Below, piece by piece: positions 34,084 to 42,194 of a DNA stretch of 64,000 nucleotides. Position 1 is the first letter of the stretch, and every line of letters begins with the position of its first letter. Location of the stretch: positions 1 to 64,000 of the forward strand of contig NZ_JBAJEY010000001.1 in assembly GCF_039822285.1 (NCBI RefSeq), read 5' to 3'. The position numbers and the translations under genes are program-made. The notes under the pieces are model-generated. The model was given only the letters and a program-made list of their open reading frames with translations. It had not been told where the DNA came from and did not search any database. This DNA comes from Thiofaba sp039822285. GTDB lineage: Bacteria; Pseudomonadota; Gammaproteobacteria; Halothiobacillales; Halothiobacillaceae.

Positions 34084-35100
34084 TCAGGAAGGTGCCAGCG
34101 TGCGTTCGAGCCGGGCCTGCATGCGGCGCAGGCAGGCCTGCAGTTCGGGCGGCGACTCCACCTCGAAGTCCATGTCCAGGCTGAGCAGCCAAGCGGCCAG
34201 CGCCGCCACCCGGTGGGCGCCCGTGACGAGCCGGCAGCGAGCCGGCCCGAGCGCCTCAAGGCGGCCGGCCAACGGGGAGATCTGCTCTTGCGCGGCGTCG
34301 ACGGGCGAATGCAACACTACCCGCGCCTGCACGCGGTAGACGTCGGTGGAGATGCGGCGTGCGACGAAAGCGGCCAGATCGGCCCGCGTCGGTGGCCGGG
34401 CAGAGGCCTTGCCTCGGCTGCCGCCCGTTACGCCGTCCTCGGCGGGAAGGGGGCGCGGGGAAAAGGCGTCCCCCATTGTGCGTACGTCCTCGATGCGGTC
34501 GACGCGCAGAGTGCGCCAGTCCGCGCGTCCGCGGTCCCAGGCGACGAGATACCAGCGCGACTCTGCACACACGAGGCCAGCTGGCTCCATCCGACGAACG
34601 CTGGAGCGGCCCTGTACGTCGCGGTAGCGCAGCTCGACCACCTGCTGCAGCTCGCTGGCGTCGGCCAGCGCAGCGAGATGGCCCAGGTCGGCGGCCGGTG
34701 CTGCGTTCGTCAGTGGCTGCACCGCATCGAAAAGGCTCTTGAGCCGGCGCGCCAGCCGCGCCGGCAAGAGCGTCTCGAGCTTCATCGAAGCCACCAAAGC
34801 GGACTCCTCCAAGCCGCGCACGCCGCCCAAGGCAGCGCTTCGCAATGCGAGCGCGAGCGCGAGAGCCTCGTCCTCCTCGAAGGCCAGGGGCGGGAGCTGG
34901 GTGCCTGCCTCGAGGTGGTAGCCGCCCTCGGCACCTGGCAGCGCCCGCACCCGGTAGCCGAGTCCGCGCAGTCGCTCTACATCCCGTCGGACGGTGCGCG
35001 TCGTGACACCCAACCGCTCGGCCAACTGCGGCCCGCTCCAAGAGCGGCGCTGTTGCAGCAGGCCGAGCAGCCTCAGGAGGCGGGACGAGGCGGGCAGCAT
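34084..35100 (-). CDS. WYL-domain transcriptional regulator
   Basis: A 338-aa YafY-like regulator. N-terminal winged HTH of the DeoR/HTH_11 type (RLLRLLGLLQQRRSWSGPQLAERLGVTTRTVRRDVERLRGLGY), then a WYL domain near residues 160-240 (ELRYRDVQG..., GLVCAESRWYLVAWDRGRADWRTLRVDRIE) and a WCX-like C-terminus. WYL domains often bind nucleic acids or nucleotides and regulate defence genes. It diverges from the cupin gene with an 84-bp spacer, and both lie between portal and protease genes, so they are inserted cargo. Confidence 0.88.
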   Translation of the reverse strand: MLPASSRLLRLLGLLQQRRSWSGPQLAERLGVTTRTVRRDVERLRGLGYRVRALPGAEGGYHLEAGTQLPPLAFEEDEALALALALRSAALGGVRGLEESALVASMKLETLLPARLARRLKSLFDAVQPLTNAAPAADLGHLAALADASELQQVVELRYRDVQGRSSVRRMEPAGLVCAESRWYLVAWDRGRADWRTLRVDRIEDVRTMGDAFSPRPLPAEDGVTGGSRGKASARPPTRADLAAFVARRISTDVYRVQARVVLHSPVDAAQEQISPLAGRLEALGPARCRLVTGAHRVAALAAWLLSLDMDFEVESPPELQACLRRMQARLERTLAPS

Positions 35101-35184
35101 GCAGATTTCGAATGAGGACCGAAACTGTCCGCAATCCTAAAGTAGGCTGCAGGCCTTGCTCCACCCAACGCCAGGAGGCCACGC

Positions 35185-35685
35185 ATGGACCGACCCATCC
35201 TCAACATCAACGACGCGAGTTACACCGACCTCGCTGACCTCTCCCGTCTCTGGGGCTCCGAGATGCCGGCCGAGCGCTACGGCGGCCGAACCGCGCTGAT
35301 CGGCCGCGCGCTCGGCGCTCGCCAGCTCGGCTACAACGTCACCGTCATCGCGCCTGGCAAGCGGGCATATCCCTACCACTGCCACACCGTCAACGAGGAG
35401 ATGTTCTTCGTGATCGAAGGCCAGGGCGTGCTGCGCGTCGGTGGGCAGACGCATCCGATCCGCGCGGGCGACGTGATTGCTTGCCCGGCCGGCGGCTCGG
35501 AGACCGCGCACCAGATCGTCAACACCGGCACCGCCGAGCTGAAGGTACTGGCGGTGAGCACTGCGCGCACGCCCGAGGTCTGCCATTACCCCGATTCCGG
35601 CAAGTTCGGCGTGCTGGACCCGGAGCACCGCTTCGCCTACATGGGGCGGGTGAAGGACGGTCTGGACTACTGGGACGGCGAGTAG
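35185..35685 (+). CDS. Cupin-domain protein
   Basis: A 166-aa single-domain cupin. Cupin motif 1 is visible around residues 65-88 (YPYHCHTVNEEMFFVIEGQG), motif 2 around 100-125 (GDVIACPAGGSETAHQIVN). The two His of HCH and the Glu of the EE pair could bind metal. SD AGGAGG lies ahead of ATG 35185. It is probably controlled by the divergent WYL regulator. Substrate unknown; it looks like a chromosomal gene picked up by the phage. Confidence 0.85.
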   Translation: MDRPILNINDASYTDLADLSRLWGSEMPAERYGGRTALIGRALGARQLGYNVTVIAPGKRAYPYHCHTVNEEMFFVIEGQGVLRVGGQTHPIRAGDVIACPAGGSETAHQIVNTGTAELKVLAVSTARTPEVCHYPDSGKFGVLDPEHRFAYMGRVKDGLDYWDGE

Positions 35686-35780
35686 TCCCGGGGTCGTCCG
35701 CGCCAGGCAGCCGGGGCCGCAGCGGCGAGGTCCGACGTCGGGCACGGCGTTGCCGCGCCGACTCGTCTGCCCGGAGAGGA

Positions 35781-37301
35781 TCACATCGCTTCACGCATCG
35801 CTTCACGTTCGCTTTCGCTCACGTGAGCCTCCGCCGCAAGCGGAGTGACGGTGTCGCTCCGCCTGTCGTGCCGCGGATCCGAGTCGAAGACCAGCCCGAG
35901 GTCGTCCGCTCGCGCGTTGTCCGCCGCGATCTCGCGGTCGATGTCCTCGGCGTCGTAGCCGTAGGCCGAGATCGCCTCCGAGCGGCTCATCAGCCCGGCG
36001 CGGATCGCGAGCTTGAGCGCGTTGAACTCCTTGAGCGGATCGACCCACTGCCAGCCCTGCGGGATCCACTTGGCGGCCTGGTACGCGCGAGGGCGCCGCG
36101 CGTAGCCGGGCAGGCTCAGCGCCCCTTCGAGCACGGCCTGCTCCATCCAGGCCCGCCACACCGGGCGGCACAGCTGGTGCACGATCACCCCGTGCTGGAT
36201 GGCCTCGCAGCGGCGGCGAAACTCCAGCAGCCCTGCGCGGATGCTGGAGTAGTTCACCTGGGTGAGATCGCCGGTGAGCATCTCGTAGGTGATGCCCATG
36301 GCGGCGGCCACCGCCCGGAACTGCTGGCGCATGAACTCGCCGTAGCTCGCGCCCACGTCGGCCGGCGCCGAGAACTTGATGTCCTCGCCCGGCTCCAGGA
36401 TCTGCAAGGTGCCGGGTTCCAGCCCGGCGAGTGCCGCGCCCTGCGCGTCCGGCAGCCCTTCGCCCATCAGGTTGTCCTCGGGGGCGAGCCGCGTGATGAA
36501 GCCGGCGAACATCGCCGCGGTCTTCTTGCGCACCAGTTCCGCGTCGTCGTACTGGTCGAGCTCGTGCAGCTTCACCAGCGCCCGCGCGAGCCAGGGCTCG
36601 CCGCGGATCTGCCCCGGGCGCAGCGGGCGGAACAGGTGGATGACCTCGGAGGCACCCACGCGCACGGTGTCGAGACCTCCCGCGGAGGTACCCGTGCCCG
36701 ACATCGGCGCCAGGCTTCCATCCCCAGGGTGCGAGCGGGTCAGGTGATAGGCCACGCGCCGCCCGAGCCGGTCGAACTCGATGCCGGCGCGGATGACGTG
36801 GCCCGAGGGCAGGTCGCGGTTGAGCGTCGTCGGCAGGTGTTCGGGCTCGAGCACCTGCAGCTGCAGGCCCACCGGCAGACCGTCCTCCGGACGGCGCCAG
36901 CGCAGGCGCACCAGCGCCTCGCCGCCTTCGAGCATCGCGCGAGTGGCGAGTGCCTGCAGGCCGTAGAAGTCGGTCAAGCCCGCCGCATCGGCCTCCTCCA
37001 CCCAGTCCAACCACAGGGCGTGGATGGCCTCGCGTACCGCGGCGTCCTCGACCATGCTCTGCGGCTTGATGCCGGTGCCGATGGCGTTGGCGACGAACGC
37101 CTCGATGCCCGCGGCCGCCCAGGCGTTGCGCCGGGCGAGATCGCGGCTCTTGGCGCGCAGTTCGTTCTGCGTGAAAGCCAGCGCCGCGACCGCCCCGGGG
37201 TTGCCGACCTGCCAGGCCACGGCCCTGCGGCCGCCGCCCACGCCGTCGTAGGTGGGGCTGGTGCCGAGCAGCCGGCGCTTGAGGGTATGCCACCAGCCCA
37301 T
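35781..37301 (-). CDS. Phage portal protein (lambda gpB family)
   Basis: A 506-aa portal protein from ATG 37301. Family blocks are AKSRDLARRNAWAAAGIEAFVANAIGTGIKP, EGGEALVRLRWR, GRRVAYHLTRSHP, VRVGASEVIHLFRPLRPGQIRGEPWL and YEMLTGDLTQVNYSSIRAGLLEFRR. It forms the dodecameric vertex through which DNA enters the head. It overlaps gpW by TGATG. Downstream of its stop the inserted WYL/cupin segment begins. Confidence 0.93.
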   Translation of the reverse strand: MGWWHTLKRRLLGTSPTYDGVGGGRRAVAWQVGNPGAVAALAFTQNELRAKSRDLARRNAWAAAGIEAFVANAIGTGIKPQSMVEDAAVREAIHALWLDWVEEADAAGLTDFYGLQALATRAMLEGGEALVRLRWRRPEDGLPVGLQLQVLEPEHLPTTLNRDLPSGHVIRAGIEFDRLGRRVAYHLTRSHPGDGSLAPMSGTGTSAGGLDTVRVGASEVIHLFRPLRPGQIRGEPWLARALVKLHELDQYDDAELVRKKTAAMFAGFITRLAPEDNLMGEGLPDAQGAALAGLEPGTLQILEPGEDIKFSAPADVGASYGEFMRQQFRAVAAAMGITYEMLTGDLTQVNYSSIRAGLLEFRRRCEAIQHGVIVHQLCRPVWRAWMEQAVLEGALSLPGYARRPRAYQAAKWIPQGWQWVDPLKEFNALKLAIRAGLMSRSEAISAYGYDAEDIDREIAADNARADDLGLVFDSDPRHDRRSDTVTPLAAEAHVSESEREAMREAM

Positions 37302-37522
37302 CACGTCCCCTTGGTCGTGTGAAGGCGGATCTGTCGCGGCGCGCCGGGCCATAGGCCCGTGGCTACGGCCTGCTCGAAGAGGTCGCGTTTCACGGCGGCG
37401 ATGGCGGCTTGCAGTTCCTCGACGCTGCGGTACTCGACCGTCTTGTCGCCGAAGCTCACGCGCTTCTCGCCCTTGGCGAGCGCGGCTTGCAGGGCCTCGA
37501 GGTCGGCTTGGGTGTAGGCCAT
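37301..37522 (-). CDS. gpW-like head-tail connector
   Basis: A 73-aa protein (MAYTQADLEALQAALAKGE...VEYRSVEELQAAIAAVKRDL) with the two-helix, beta-hairpin layout of lambda gpW, in the expected place between terminase and portal. It shares its stop with the portal start. Confidence 0.88.
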   Translation of the reverse strand: MAYTQADLEALQAALAKGEKRVSFGDKTVEYRSVEELQAAIAAVKRDLFEQAVATGLWPGAPRQIRLHTTKGT

Positions 37523-37914
37523 CAGCGGTAGACCACGAGGTCGATCTCGGGGGAGTCGGCGAAGGACGCCGCGGTGGTCGCGCAGCCCACATCGACGTGC
37601 GTCGGCGTCTTCTCGTCGGCGGTCGCGCGCACGATCAGCAGCCGCTGCGTGCCGCTGTTGGTGCTGCTGCGGGCCACGCCCACCCAGGCATAGTTCGCGT
37701 CCGGCAGCGGGCTGGCGAAGCTCACGCGGTAGCGCCCTGGGGCGAGCCGCGTGACCGAGGCGACGTTGTGCGCGGCCCGCACGACGATCTGGTTGCCGAC
37801 ATGGCCAAAGCACACCCAGGCGCGCGCCAGCCCCGGATGGCTGGCATCGATCTTGGTCTTGACCTCCAGGCCGATGCGGCTGGCCAAGGCGCCGATGCGC
37901 GAGGCCAGGCTCAT
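37522..37914 (-). CDS. Fibre-like structural protein in head cluster
   Basis: A 130-aa protein that begins MSLASRIGALASRIGLEVKTKI, nearly the same opening as the next gene upstream (MSLTTRIESLVLRVAQEF). The C-terminal part is beta-rich and reads like a fibre tip (GRYRVSFASPLPDANYAWVGVARSS...). It lies between terL and gpW, an odd place for a tail fibre, so it may be a head fibre or decoration. Overlaps gpW by TGATG and the gene before it by TGATG. Confidence 0.65.
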   Translation of the reverse strand: MSLASRIGALASRIGLEVKTKIDASHPGLARAWVCFGHVGNQIVVRAAHNVASVTRLAPGRYRVSFASPLPDANYAWVGVARSSTNSGTQRLLIVRATADEKTPTHVDVGCATTAASFADSPEIDLVVYR

Positions 37915-38405
37915 CAGACCAGGGCCCCTTCGAAGATCGCGACGAAGTCGGTGTCGGTGTCGCCCACCTCGACGGCGGCCACGGCGCCGATGTTGCTGCG
38001 CGCCTGGGCTTGCTCGGCTGCGGTGAGGGTCTGCGCCGCGTCGAAGCGCACGCGGTGGTTCACCGCAGTGAGCAAGGCATCCAGGACGCTGGTGCCATCC
38101 TGCAGCAGCTGCTGGATCTCCAGCAACGTGTCGTAGGCGGCATCGGCCCCGCCCAGAATCTCGGCCTTGAGCGTGTCGAGCAGCGTGACGATCTTGCTCG
38201 ACGAGTAGGTGCTGGTGGTGGCGACCTGGGTGTCGTCGATCGCACCCGAGGCCACCACCGCGGCCTTCAGCTCGTTGATGGCCGCCACCAGGCTCGACTT
38301 GTCGGTGGTGGTGAGGTTGGCGAGATTCCCGGCCTTCGCGCGGACGTCGTTGAACTCCTGCGCGACGCGCAGCACCAGGCTCTCGATACGGGTGGTCAGT
38401 GACAT
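37914..38405 (-). CDS. Fibre-like protein in head cluster
   Basis: A 163-aa protein with a helical N-terminus (MSLTTRIESLVLRVAQEFNDVRAK) and the fibre-module signature LTTTDKSSLVAAINELKA, then ...LTAAEQAQARSNIGAVA, as seen in the shafts of phage tail fibres. With the following gene it forms a two-part fibre candidate carried in the head operon between TerL and gpW. Confidence 0.7.
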   Translation of the reverse strand: MSLTTRIESLVLRVAQEFNDVRAKAGNLANLTTTDKSSLVAAINELKAAVVASGAIDDTQVATTSTYSSSKIVTLLDTLKAEILGGADAAYDTLLEIQQLLQDGTSVLDALLTAVNHRVRFDAAQTLTAAEQAQARSNIGAVAAVEVGDTDTDFVAIFEGALV

Positions 38406-38417
38406 AGCGTCTCCTCG

Positions 38418-40391
38418 TCAGGACAGCCAGCGGCTCTTGATCACGCGCCGGCCGGTGGTTCGGGTGGCAGAAACACCCAGGCCACCTCGATGGGTGGCCT
38501 CGGTGATCGATTCAGTAGGTGTTTCAAGGGCTGGCGGACTGGCCAGCCCCAGTTGCCGCTCCAGTTCGCGCCAGTGGCGTTCTTCGAAGCGGTCGAGCCC
38601 CGAGGCCGCAGCGGCGGCGCGGGCATAGACGTAGCAGTCCAGCGCTTCGTTGCGCTCGCGCACCTTCTGCCACTCGCGCACCGGAAAGCCATTCCTGTCG
38701 CGGCGGGTGATCAGTTGCTCGGCGCAGAGCTGCTGGAGGAACTCGGCGTCGATCTTGGGCAGGTGGACGAAACCGGCCGGGTAGGTCACCGTCACGCCGT
38801 CGTCGGCCACCTCCGCGCTCTGGCGCAGGTGGTTGTAGAACTCGAGTTTGGCGAGCCCCACCGCAACCGCATACACCTTGATGCCCCGGCGCAGCTTCTT
38901 GCCCGCCTGCGAGACATCGACCGCCGTCGGTGTGCCGATCAGGGCTGCGCCCCCCATCGAACCCGTCCGCACGCCCTTGACCGCCATCACCCGCGCGTCG
39001 CGGCAGGCGCGCACGAAGGCGTAGGCCTCCTGTGTCGCAAAGCCGGTGTCCAGCGCCAAGCGGGCCAGCGGCATGGCCGCGCCCGAGGCATGGGTCCAGG
39101 TCTCGGCGAGCATCCCGCCCAGCGCCTTCCACACCGCATCCCGTGCGGTGTCGCCCATCAGCACCCGGTGCTCGATGAGCCAGGCCTCCTTGCCACGCCC
39201 GAAGGCCCAGACCGAGACCTCGATGCGGTCCTTCTGCACGTCGGCGCCGGCGGTGAGGAGCAGGCCGCCTGCGGGAATGGTGCCGATGGCATAGTCCTCG
39301 CGGCGCTCCAGCAGGCGTTGCCAGTCGGGCGCTTCGCCCTCCTCGACCCAGGTCTCGCCGAGCTCGGTGTTCTTGAAAGTCTTGATGGCAGCGGCCGATC
39401 CCGACTCTTTACTGACGGCGGCTTCCCACGCAGCGGCGATCTCGCACCAGGCGCGCCAGCCCAGCGGGCTGTACAGCGACGACAGATGAAACCCCGCCGT
39501 CTTGCCCGAGCCTTCCGCCGTCGCGCGCCACTCGCCGTGCTCCAGCATCCAGGTCTTGTGGTGCTCGGCGATCGCCGTCTCGCATGATTCGCACACATAC
39601 GCCGCCGTCTCGGGCCGTCCCTTCTCCCAACGCAGTTGCTCGAAGCGCAGCCACTGCCGGTGCGAGCAATGCGGGCAGGGCACGAAGTAGCGGCGCTGGT
39701 CGCTGGCCTCGTACTCGCGCTCGATGGCCGAGGCACCCGCAATCGTCGGCGTCGAGACGATGAAGATCTTGCGCCGCGCAAAGGTGCGGGTGCGCGCCTC
39801 GGCCAGCGAGATCGCATCGCCTTCGCCCTCGACGTCGAGCGGGTAGCCGTCCACCTCGTCGAGAAAGAGATAGCGCACCGGCATCGAGCGCAGGCCCACC
39901 GCGCTGTTCGCGCCCGTCATCACCAGCACACCGCCGCGAAACTCCTTGGCCAGAATGGTGTTGCCCGAGTCGCGGCTTCTCGCCGGGGCGATGAGTTCGC
40001 AGAGCACCGGCGACTCCTCGATCAGCGGGTCGATGCGCTGCTTGGAGTTGCGCTTGGCCATCTCCACGGTGGGCCACACCGCCATCATCGGCCCGGGGGC
40101 GTGGTGGATCACGTAGCCGATCCAGTTCGAGCCGGTCTCGGTCGCGCCCACCTGCGCGCCCTTCATGAACACCACGCGCTCGATGGGCGAGGTCGGCGAC
40201 AGGCAGTCCATGATCGCCTTCAGATACGGCGTGCGGCTGGTGCGCCAGCGCCCCGGCTCGCTCGAGGCCTTGCTCGACAGCACCCGGTGACGGTCGGCCC
40301 ATTCGGAGACGGTGAGCAGCGGGTCCGGCGTGAGGCCCTCGCGCCAAGCGCGCTCGATGACGTCCCAGCCCTCATAGGCGAACTCGTCCAT
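38418..40391 (-). CDS. terL: Terminase large subunit (GpA family)
   Basis: A 657-aa lambda GpA-type terminase. The ATPase domain shows the Walker A-like FMKGAQVGATET (Lys77) and Walker B LFLDEVDGYP. Two CxxC pairs follow (CPHC..., CESC) and the nuclease part lies in the C-terminal third. It packages DNA by cutting concatemers at cos, consistent with the Nu1-like partner. ATG 40391 shares its A with the terS stop. A phage hairpin (38479-38500) lies inside its last 30 codons (THRGGLGVSATRTTGRR). Confidence 0.93.
   Translation of the reverse strand: MDEFAYEGWDVIERAWREGLTPDPLLTVSEWADRHRVLSSKASSEPGRWRTSRTPYLKAIMDCLSPTSPIERVVFMKGAQVGATETGSNWIGYVIHHAPGPMMAVWPTVEMAKRNSKQRIDPLIEESPVLCELIAPARSRDSGNTILAKEFRGGVLVMTGANSAVGLRSMPVRYLFLDEVDGYPLDVEGEGDAISLAEARTRTFARRKIFIVSTPTIAGASAIEREYEASDQRRYFVPCPHCSHRQWLRFEQLRWEKGRPETAAYVCESCETAIAEHHKTWMLEHGEWRATAEGSGKTAGFHLSSLYSPLGWRAWCEIAAAWEAAVSKESGSAAAIKTFKNTELGETWVEEGEAPDWQRLLERREDYAIGTIPAGGLLLTAGADVQKDRIEVSVWAFGRGKEAWLIEHRVLMGDTARDAVWKALGGMLAETWTHASGAAMPLARLALDTGFATQEAYAFVRACRDARVMAVKGVRTGSMGGAALIGTPTAVDVSQAGKKLRRGIKVYAVAVGLAKLEFYNHLRQSAEVADDGVTVTYPAGFVHLPKIDAEFLQQLCAEQLITRRDRNGFPVREWQKVRERNEALDCYVYARAAAAASGLDRFEERHWRELERQLGLASPPALETPTESITEATHRGGLGVSATRTTGRRVIKSRWLS
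38466..38500 (-). terminator. Phage hairpin, family member inside terL 3' end
   Basis: AGGCCACC (38479-38486) pairs with GGTGGCCT (38493-38500) and is followed on the minus strand by GGGTGTTTCTGCC, the same flank as the other hairpins. Being within coding sequence near the stop, it may attenuate expression between terL and the fibre-like genes. Confidence 0.5.
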
Positions 40392-40930
40392 CAATCGACC
40401 CGAACCTTGAGTTCCCCGAGCTCGGCGAGGTGCTCGCGCACGGCGGCATCCAGGGCCACGTGCAGGGTGTGAGCCTCCACGCCGAGCCGGGCCGCCATCT
40501 GCGCCGAGATCCGCGCCGGCCAGTTGAGCCAAGCGTCGCGCTCCGTACGGGCGAGCTTGAACACATGCGCGATGGCCTGGTTGCGATCGACCAGCTCGCC
40601 CTTGAGGCGGGCGAGGCGCACCTTGTTGGTCTGCGCCTTGACCACCTCGTTGACCGTGCGCGCCTGTAAGAGCGAGGTGCCGCCCGCGGGTAGCCCGGCG
40701 GCGAGGTTCGGGGCCGGATCGTCCGACACCCGCACCTTCGCGGCTTTGGCGCTCGTTCCTTCCTTGGGCGGCTCGGAGTTCCTTGCCCAGTCGCGGTCGG
40801 CCTTGTCCGGATCGATCGTGCCGTCCGCCTCGGGCGTGATGCGCCCGGCGCGGATGGCCTTGTGTACGGCGGTGTCCGACACCCCACGGTGGCGGGCGTA
40901 GGCGCGAATCGACAGTCCCATGGTCTCCAT
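40391..40930 (-). CDS. terS: Terminase small subunit (Nu1-like)
   Basis: A 179-aa protein. The N-terminal HTH (GLSIRAYARHRGVSDTAVHKAIRAGRI) fits Nu1-type small terminases, with a long helical middle (VRLARLKGELVDRNQAIAHVFKLARTERDAWLNWPARI). It binds cos DNA and recruits the large subunit. ATG 40930 is used; a later ATG at 40921 follows a better GGAG. Its upstream region meets the divergent plus-strand quartet head to head. Confidence 0.88.
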   Translation of the reverse strand: METMGLSIRAYARHRGVSDTAVHKAIRAGRITPEADGTIDPDKADRDWARNSEPPKEGTSAKAAKVRVSDDPAPNLAAGLPAGGTSLLQARTVNEVVKAQTNKVRLARLKGELVDRNQAIAHVFKLARTERDAWLNWPARISAQMAARLGVEAHTLHVALDAAVREHLAELGELKVRVD

Positions 40931-40961
40931 CAAGCATTGGCGCCGTCCCGCTCGGATTCCG

Positions 40962-40991
40962 CTTGGCTTCGCTCGGGAACAGCGCGTTCAT
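40962..40991 (+). promoter_or_regulatory. Repeated 30-nt leader element, copy B
   Basis: CTTGGCTTC...CAGCGCGTTCAT, 35 nt before ATG 41027. The element's LGF frame (LGFAREQRVHVITIN...) runs to a TGA overlapping the start codon as ATGA. Confidence 0.6.
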
Positions 40992-41026
40992 GTCATCACC
41001 ATCAACGACACCCCGAGGAGAAGCAC

Positions 41027-41215
41027 ATGACCGAGCAAGCCGAAAAGGACATCGACCGGCAGCTGCAGCAGATCGCGCTGGATCACCTGTTCATCGACAC
41101 CCTGGAAACCCGCAACAGCGACCGGCTGGACTTCCACGAGGTCAGCGTCTGGGCAGTCAAGAGCGCCTTGATGGCCGCCTACCAGGCGGGCCGGCAGGCC
41201 GCGCGGCAGGGCTGA
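41027..41215 (+). CDS. DUF6900-like small protein
   Basis: A 62-aa protein with SD GAGGAG ahead of ATG 41027. It contains the DUF6900 pattern IALDHLFIDTLETRNSDRLDFHEVSVWAVKSALMAAYQAG. It is the first of four plus-strand genes, each preceded by the leader element, inserted between terS and the methyltransferases. Family function unknown; often found with DUF2924 and DUF3489. Confidence 0.75.
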   Translation: MTEQAEKDIDRQLQQIALDHLFIDTLETRNSDRLDFHEVSVWAVKSALMAAYQAGRQAARQG

Positions 41216-41232
41216 GAAAGCAGCGGAAAGCG

Positions 41233-41262
41233 CTTGGCTTCTCCAGAGAACAGCGCGTTCAT
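41233..41262 (+). promoter_or_regulatory. Repeated 30-nt leader element, copy C
   Basis: CTTGGCTTC...CAGCGCGTTCAT, 34 nt before ATG 41297 (DUF3489). Confidence 0.6.
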
Positions 41263-41296
41263 GACCACACCATCAACCACCACGAAGGAGCATCGA

Positions 41297-41812
41297 ATGA
41301 GCACCATCCAACTCACCCCCGCCCAGCACGCCATCCTGGCCTACGCCGTCGAGCACACCGGTGGCAAGATCGAGTGGTTCCCCGACAACGTGAAAGGCGG
41401 CGCCCGCAAGAAGGTACTGGACGGTCTCTGCAATCGGGCCCTGATCACCACCGACGGCACCGACTGGTCCGTCGCCGCCGAAGGTTACGAAGCCCTGGGG
41501 CGCCCGCGTCCCGCGCCGGCCTCGGTGGAGGCAGATGCGGATCTCGAGGCGGAGGTCGCAGCCGCCGAAGCCACCTGGGCACAGCAGCGCGCCGAGACCA
41601 AGCCCCGCACCCGCGAGAACAGCAAACAGGCCCAAGTCATCGCGATGCTCCGGCGCCCGGAGGGCGCGACGGTACGCCAGATCTGCGAACTCACCGGCTG
41701 GCAGGCGCACACGGTGCGCGGCACCTTCGCCAACGCCTTCAAGAAGAAGTTGGGCCTCACCATCACCTCGGACAAGCCCGAGGACGGCGAGCGCATCTAC
41801 CGGATCGCGTGA
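41297..41812 (+). CDS. DUF3489 domain protein
   Basis: A 171-aa protein with SD AAGGAG ahead of ATG 41297. The C-terminal DUF3489 block is visible (NSKQAQVIAMLRRPEGATVRQICELTGWQAHTVRGTFANAFKKKLGLTITSDKP...GERIYRIA), a winged-helix DNA-binding domain often found beside serine recombinases and DUF2924. The N-terminal half (LTPAQHAILAYAVEHTGGKIEWFPDNVKGGARKKVLDGL) may be a second HTH. Perhaps an accessory regulator of the recombinase family. Confidence 0.85.
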   Translation: MSTIQLTPAQHAILAYAVEHTGGKIEWFPDNVKGGARKKVLDGLCNRALITTDGTDWSVAAEGYEALGRPRPAPASVEADADLEAEVAAAEATWAQQRAETKPRTRENSKQAQVIAMLRRPEGATVRQICELTGWQAHTVRGTFANAFKKKLGLTITSDKPEDGERIYRIA

Positions 41813-41824
41813 TTCGAGCGGAAA

Positions 41825-41855
41825 GGGAAGCCAAGCAGAAAACGCTTGGCTTCCC
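41825..41855 (+). terminator. Perfect 12-bp inverted repeat ahead of leader copy D
   Basis: GGGAAGCCAAGC (41825-41836) pairs perfectly with GCTTGGCTTCCC (41844-41855) across a 7-nt AGAAAAC loop. The right arm is the 5' end of the leader element, so the element can fold with upstream sequence. No T-run follows, so it may act as a regulatory hairpin rather than a terminator. Confidence 0.55.
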
Positions 41856-41874
41856 GCGCCGGCAGCGCGTTCAT
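41845..41874 (+). promoter_or_regulatory. Repeated 30-nt leader element, copy D
   Basis: CTTGGCTTC...CAGCGCGTTCAT, 36 nt before ATG 41911. Here its LGF reading frame is in phase with the downstream gene. Confidence 0.6.
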
Positions 41875-41910
41875 ACGGGTGTCGCAACCATCCACGCCAA
41901 GGAGCACAGC

Positions 41911-42123
41911 ATGAAACCCACCCGCGCCATCCTCACCCACAGCAACTACGACGCCGACGACTACGCCTACCTCACCGCCAAGGGCTGGAGCGATGACGAA
42001 ATCCTGGCCCGCTGGAGCGAAGAGGCTGCGCACGGCAACGGACCCTGCCACTGGGAAAGCGCGTCGGCCCGCGCCAAGCTGGCCGCCGTAACCGGTCGCC
42101 AACAGACGACGCGAGATGATTGA
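41911..42123 (+). CDS. Unrecognised small protein
   Basis: A 70-aa acidic protein with SD AAGGAG ahead of ATG 41911. The motif DADDYAYLTAKGWSDDEILARWSEE is helical. It is the third gene of the leader-element quartet. No recognised family; functional reading frame supported by the ribosome-binding site and consistent spacing from the leader. Confidence 0.6.
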   Translation: MKPTRAILTHSNYDADDYAYLTAKGWSDDEILARWSEEAAHGNGPCHWESASARAKLAAVTGRQQTTRDD

Positions 42124-42130
42124 GATTGAG

Positions 42131-42160
42131 CTTGGCTTCCTGATCGAACAGCGCGTTCAT
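42131..42160 (+). promoter_or_regulatory. Repeated 30-nt leader element, copy E
   Basis: CTTGGCTTC...CAGCGCGTTCAT, 34 nt before ATG 42195. Confidence 0.6.
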
Positions 42161-42194
42161 ACGTGTGTCGCAACGATCAACGAAGGAGACAACG

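Noticed and set aside
40963..42123. A long plus-strand frame running through DUF6900, DUF3489 and the next gene
   Set aside because: It crosses three genes out of frame and is open only by chance; each real gene has its own SD and start. The in-frame passage through leader copy D is noted instead.
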